DNA of 64,000 nt from contig CM041534.1 in the NCBI GenBank assembly GCA_023238725.1, forward strand, positions 23,620,303-23,684,302, read 5' to 3'. The notes below the pieces were generated by a model. The model ran no database searches, was not told where the DNA came from, and saw nothing but the letters and a program-made list of their open reading frames with translations. Every line of letters starts with the position of its first letter. Within the stretch, counting starts at the first letter, position 1. This document shows, in pieces, positions 63,699 to 64,000 of the stretch. Position numbers and translations under genes: made by a program. Source of the stretch: Scortum barcoo (lineage: Eukaryota; Chordata; Actinopteri; Centrarchiformes; Terapontidae).

Positions 63699-64000
63699 GG
63701 GGTTAGGGTTACTTACTTACTTGCCTTTATAACTGCTGCTGAAAATAGGGAAGGTCATTTGCCATCTGCCAGCCATTTTTCTGTTTGTGTTGTAACCATC
63801 ATTATCTAACATGTTAAGCATTTTTACATTGACTATGAATAAATTGCATACAACTTTACATTACATACATCGTAATTTACATGTTTTTCACTGGGATTAA
63901 CAATAGCACAATAGCACATGAAGCTACCAAATGCAACATGTGGCATTTACTTTTGCTGCTGTATGCTTTCCATATATCTAAACAGACAGACTATAATGTT

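Larger units (their letters stand above)
20431..64000 (-). other. Inferred intron 1 and possibly promoter and 5' flank of tmem132e
   Basis: Region upstream of exon 2 in gene orientation. An exon 1 should carry the start ATG, a hydrophobic signal-peptide core and a phase-1 donor; no segment meeting all three was found. Minus-strand donor-like sites occur at 51013, 51834, 47973 and 61640, but the sequence before them does not read as a signal peptide in the right phase. Exon 1 may be short and missed, or may lie beyond the right edge. The interval holds a microsatellite cluster, decayed repeats, a CpG-rich patch near 57200 and candidate regulatory blocks. How much is intron and how much is intergenic cannot be told. 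Confidence 0.55.
60000..64000. other. Noncoding right edge of the window
   Basis: Mixed AT-rich DNA with an AT tract, a T16 run, a TC run at about 61457-61475 and a TG repeat. A consensus minus-strand donor (AAAG-GTAAGTATC) lies at about 61640, but the 60 bases before it contain no signal-peptide-like reading frame. No gene was recognised. Confidence 0.6.

Overview
The window is vertebrate nuclear DNA, most likely from a teleost fish. It is about 40% GC by eye, dense in (CA/TG)n microsatellites, and contains decayed interspersed repeats of kinds common in fish. It holds one coding exon with canonical splice sites and no operon-like layout. No tRNA, rRNA, CRISPR array or intact transposon was found. 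Almost all of the window is intronic or intergenic.

The one secure gene feature is a 967-bp coding exon on the minus strand at 19464-20430. Its translation matches the N-terminal half of the extracellular region of the TMEM132 family and is closest, from memory of the human paralogues, to TMEM132E, a single-pass neuronal and hair-cell membrane protein linked to hearing. The exon has a pyrimidine-rich acceptor (CAG at 20433-20431) and a GTAAGT donor (19463-19458). It begins in codon phase 1 and ends in phase 2. Its first residues complete an A-x-A signal-peptidase-like motif, so it should be exon 2, joined to an upstream exon carrying the start codon and the signal-peptide core.

Layout on the minus strand: positions 1-19463 are inferred to be intron 2; no third exon was recognised there. 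Positions 20431-64000 are inferred to be intron 1 and possibly the promoter and 5' flank; no convincing exon 1 was found. A microsatellite cluster lies 1-2 kb upstream of the exon (21154-22359), and a TG27 tract lies at 24379-24432. Old repeat remnants occur at about 29385-29480, 33985-34370, 48540-48860 and 55380-55760. CpG-rich patches occur at 4610-4880, 14073-14340 and 57125-57285. Several AT-rich blocks, rich in homeodomain- and POU-type sites and free of simple repeats, look like conserved noncoding elements of a developmental regulatory landscape; this is a judgement from sequence texture and was not tested by alignment.

No new multi-gene system is visible. The best leads are a near-perfect 24-bp-arm hairpin at 6904-6968, a codon-biased short ORF at 21249-21497 in the inferred intron 1, a very strong orphan 3' splice site at 59540 behind a long pyrimidine tract, a tandem acceptor that would alter the tmem132e signal-peptide junction, and the candidate conserved elements.
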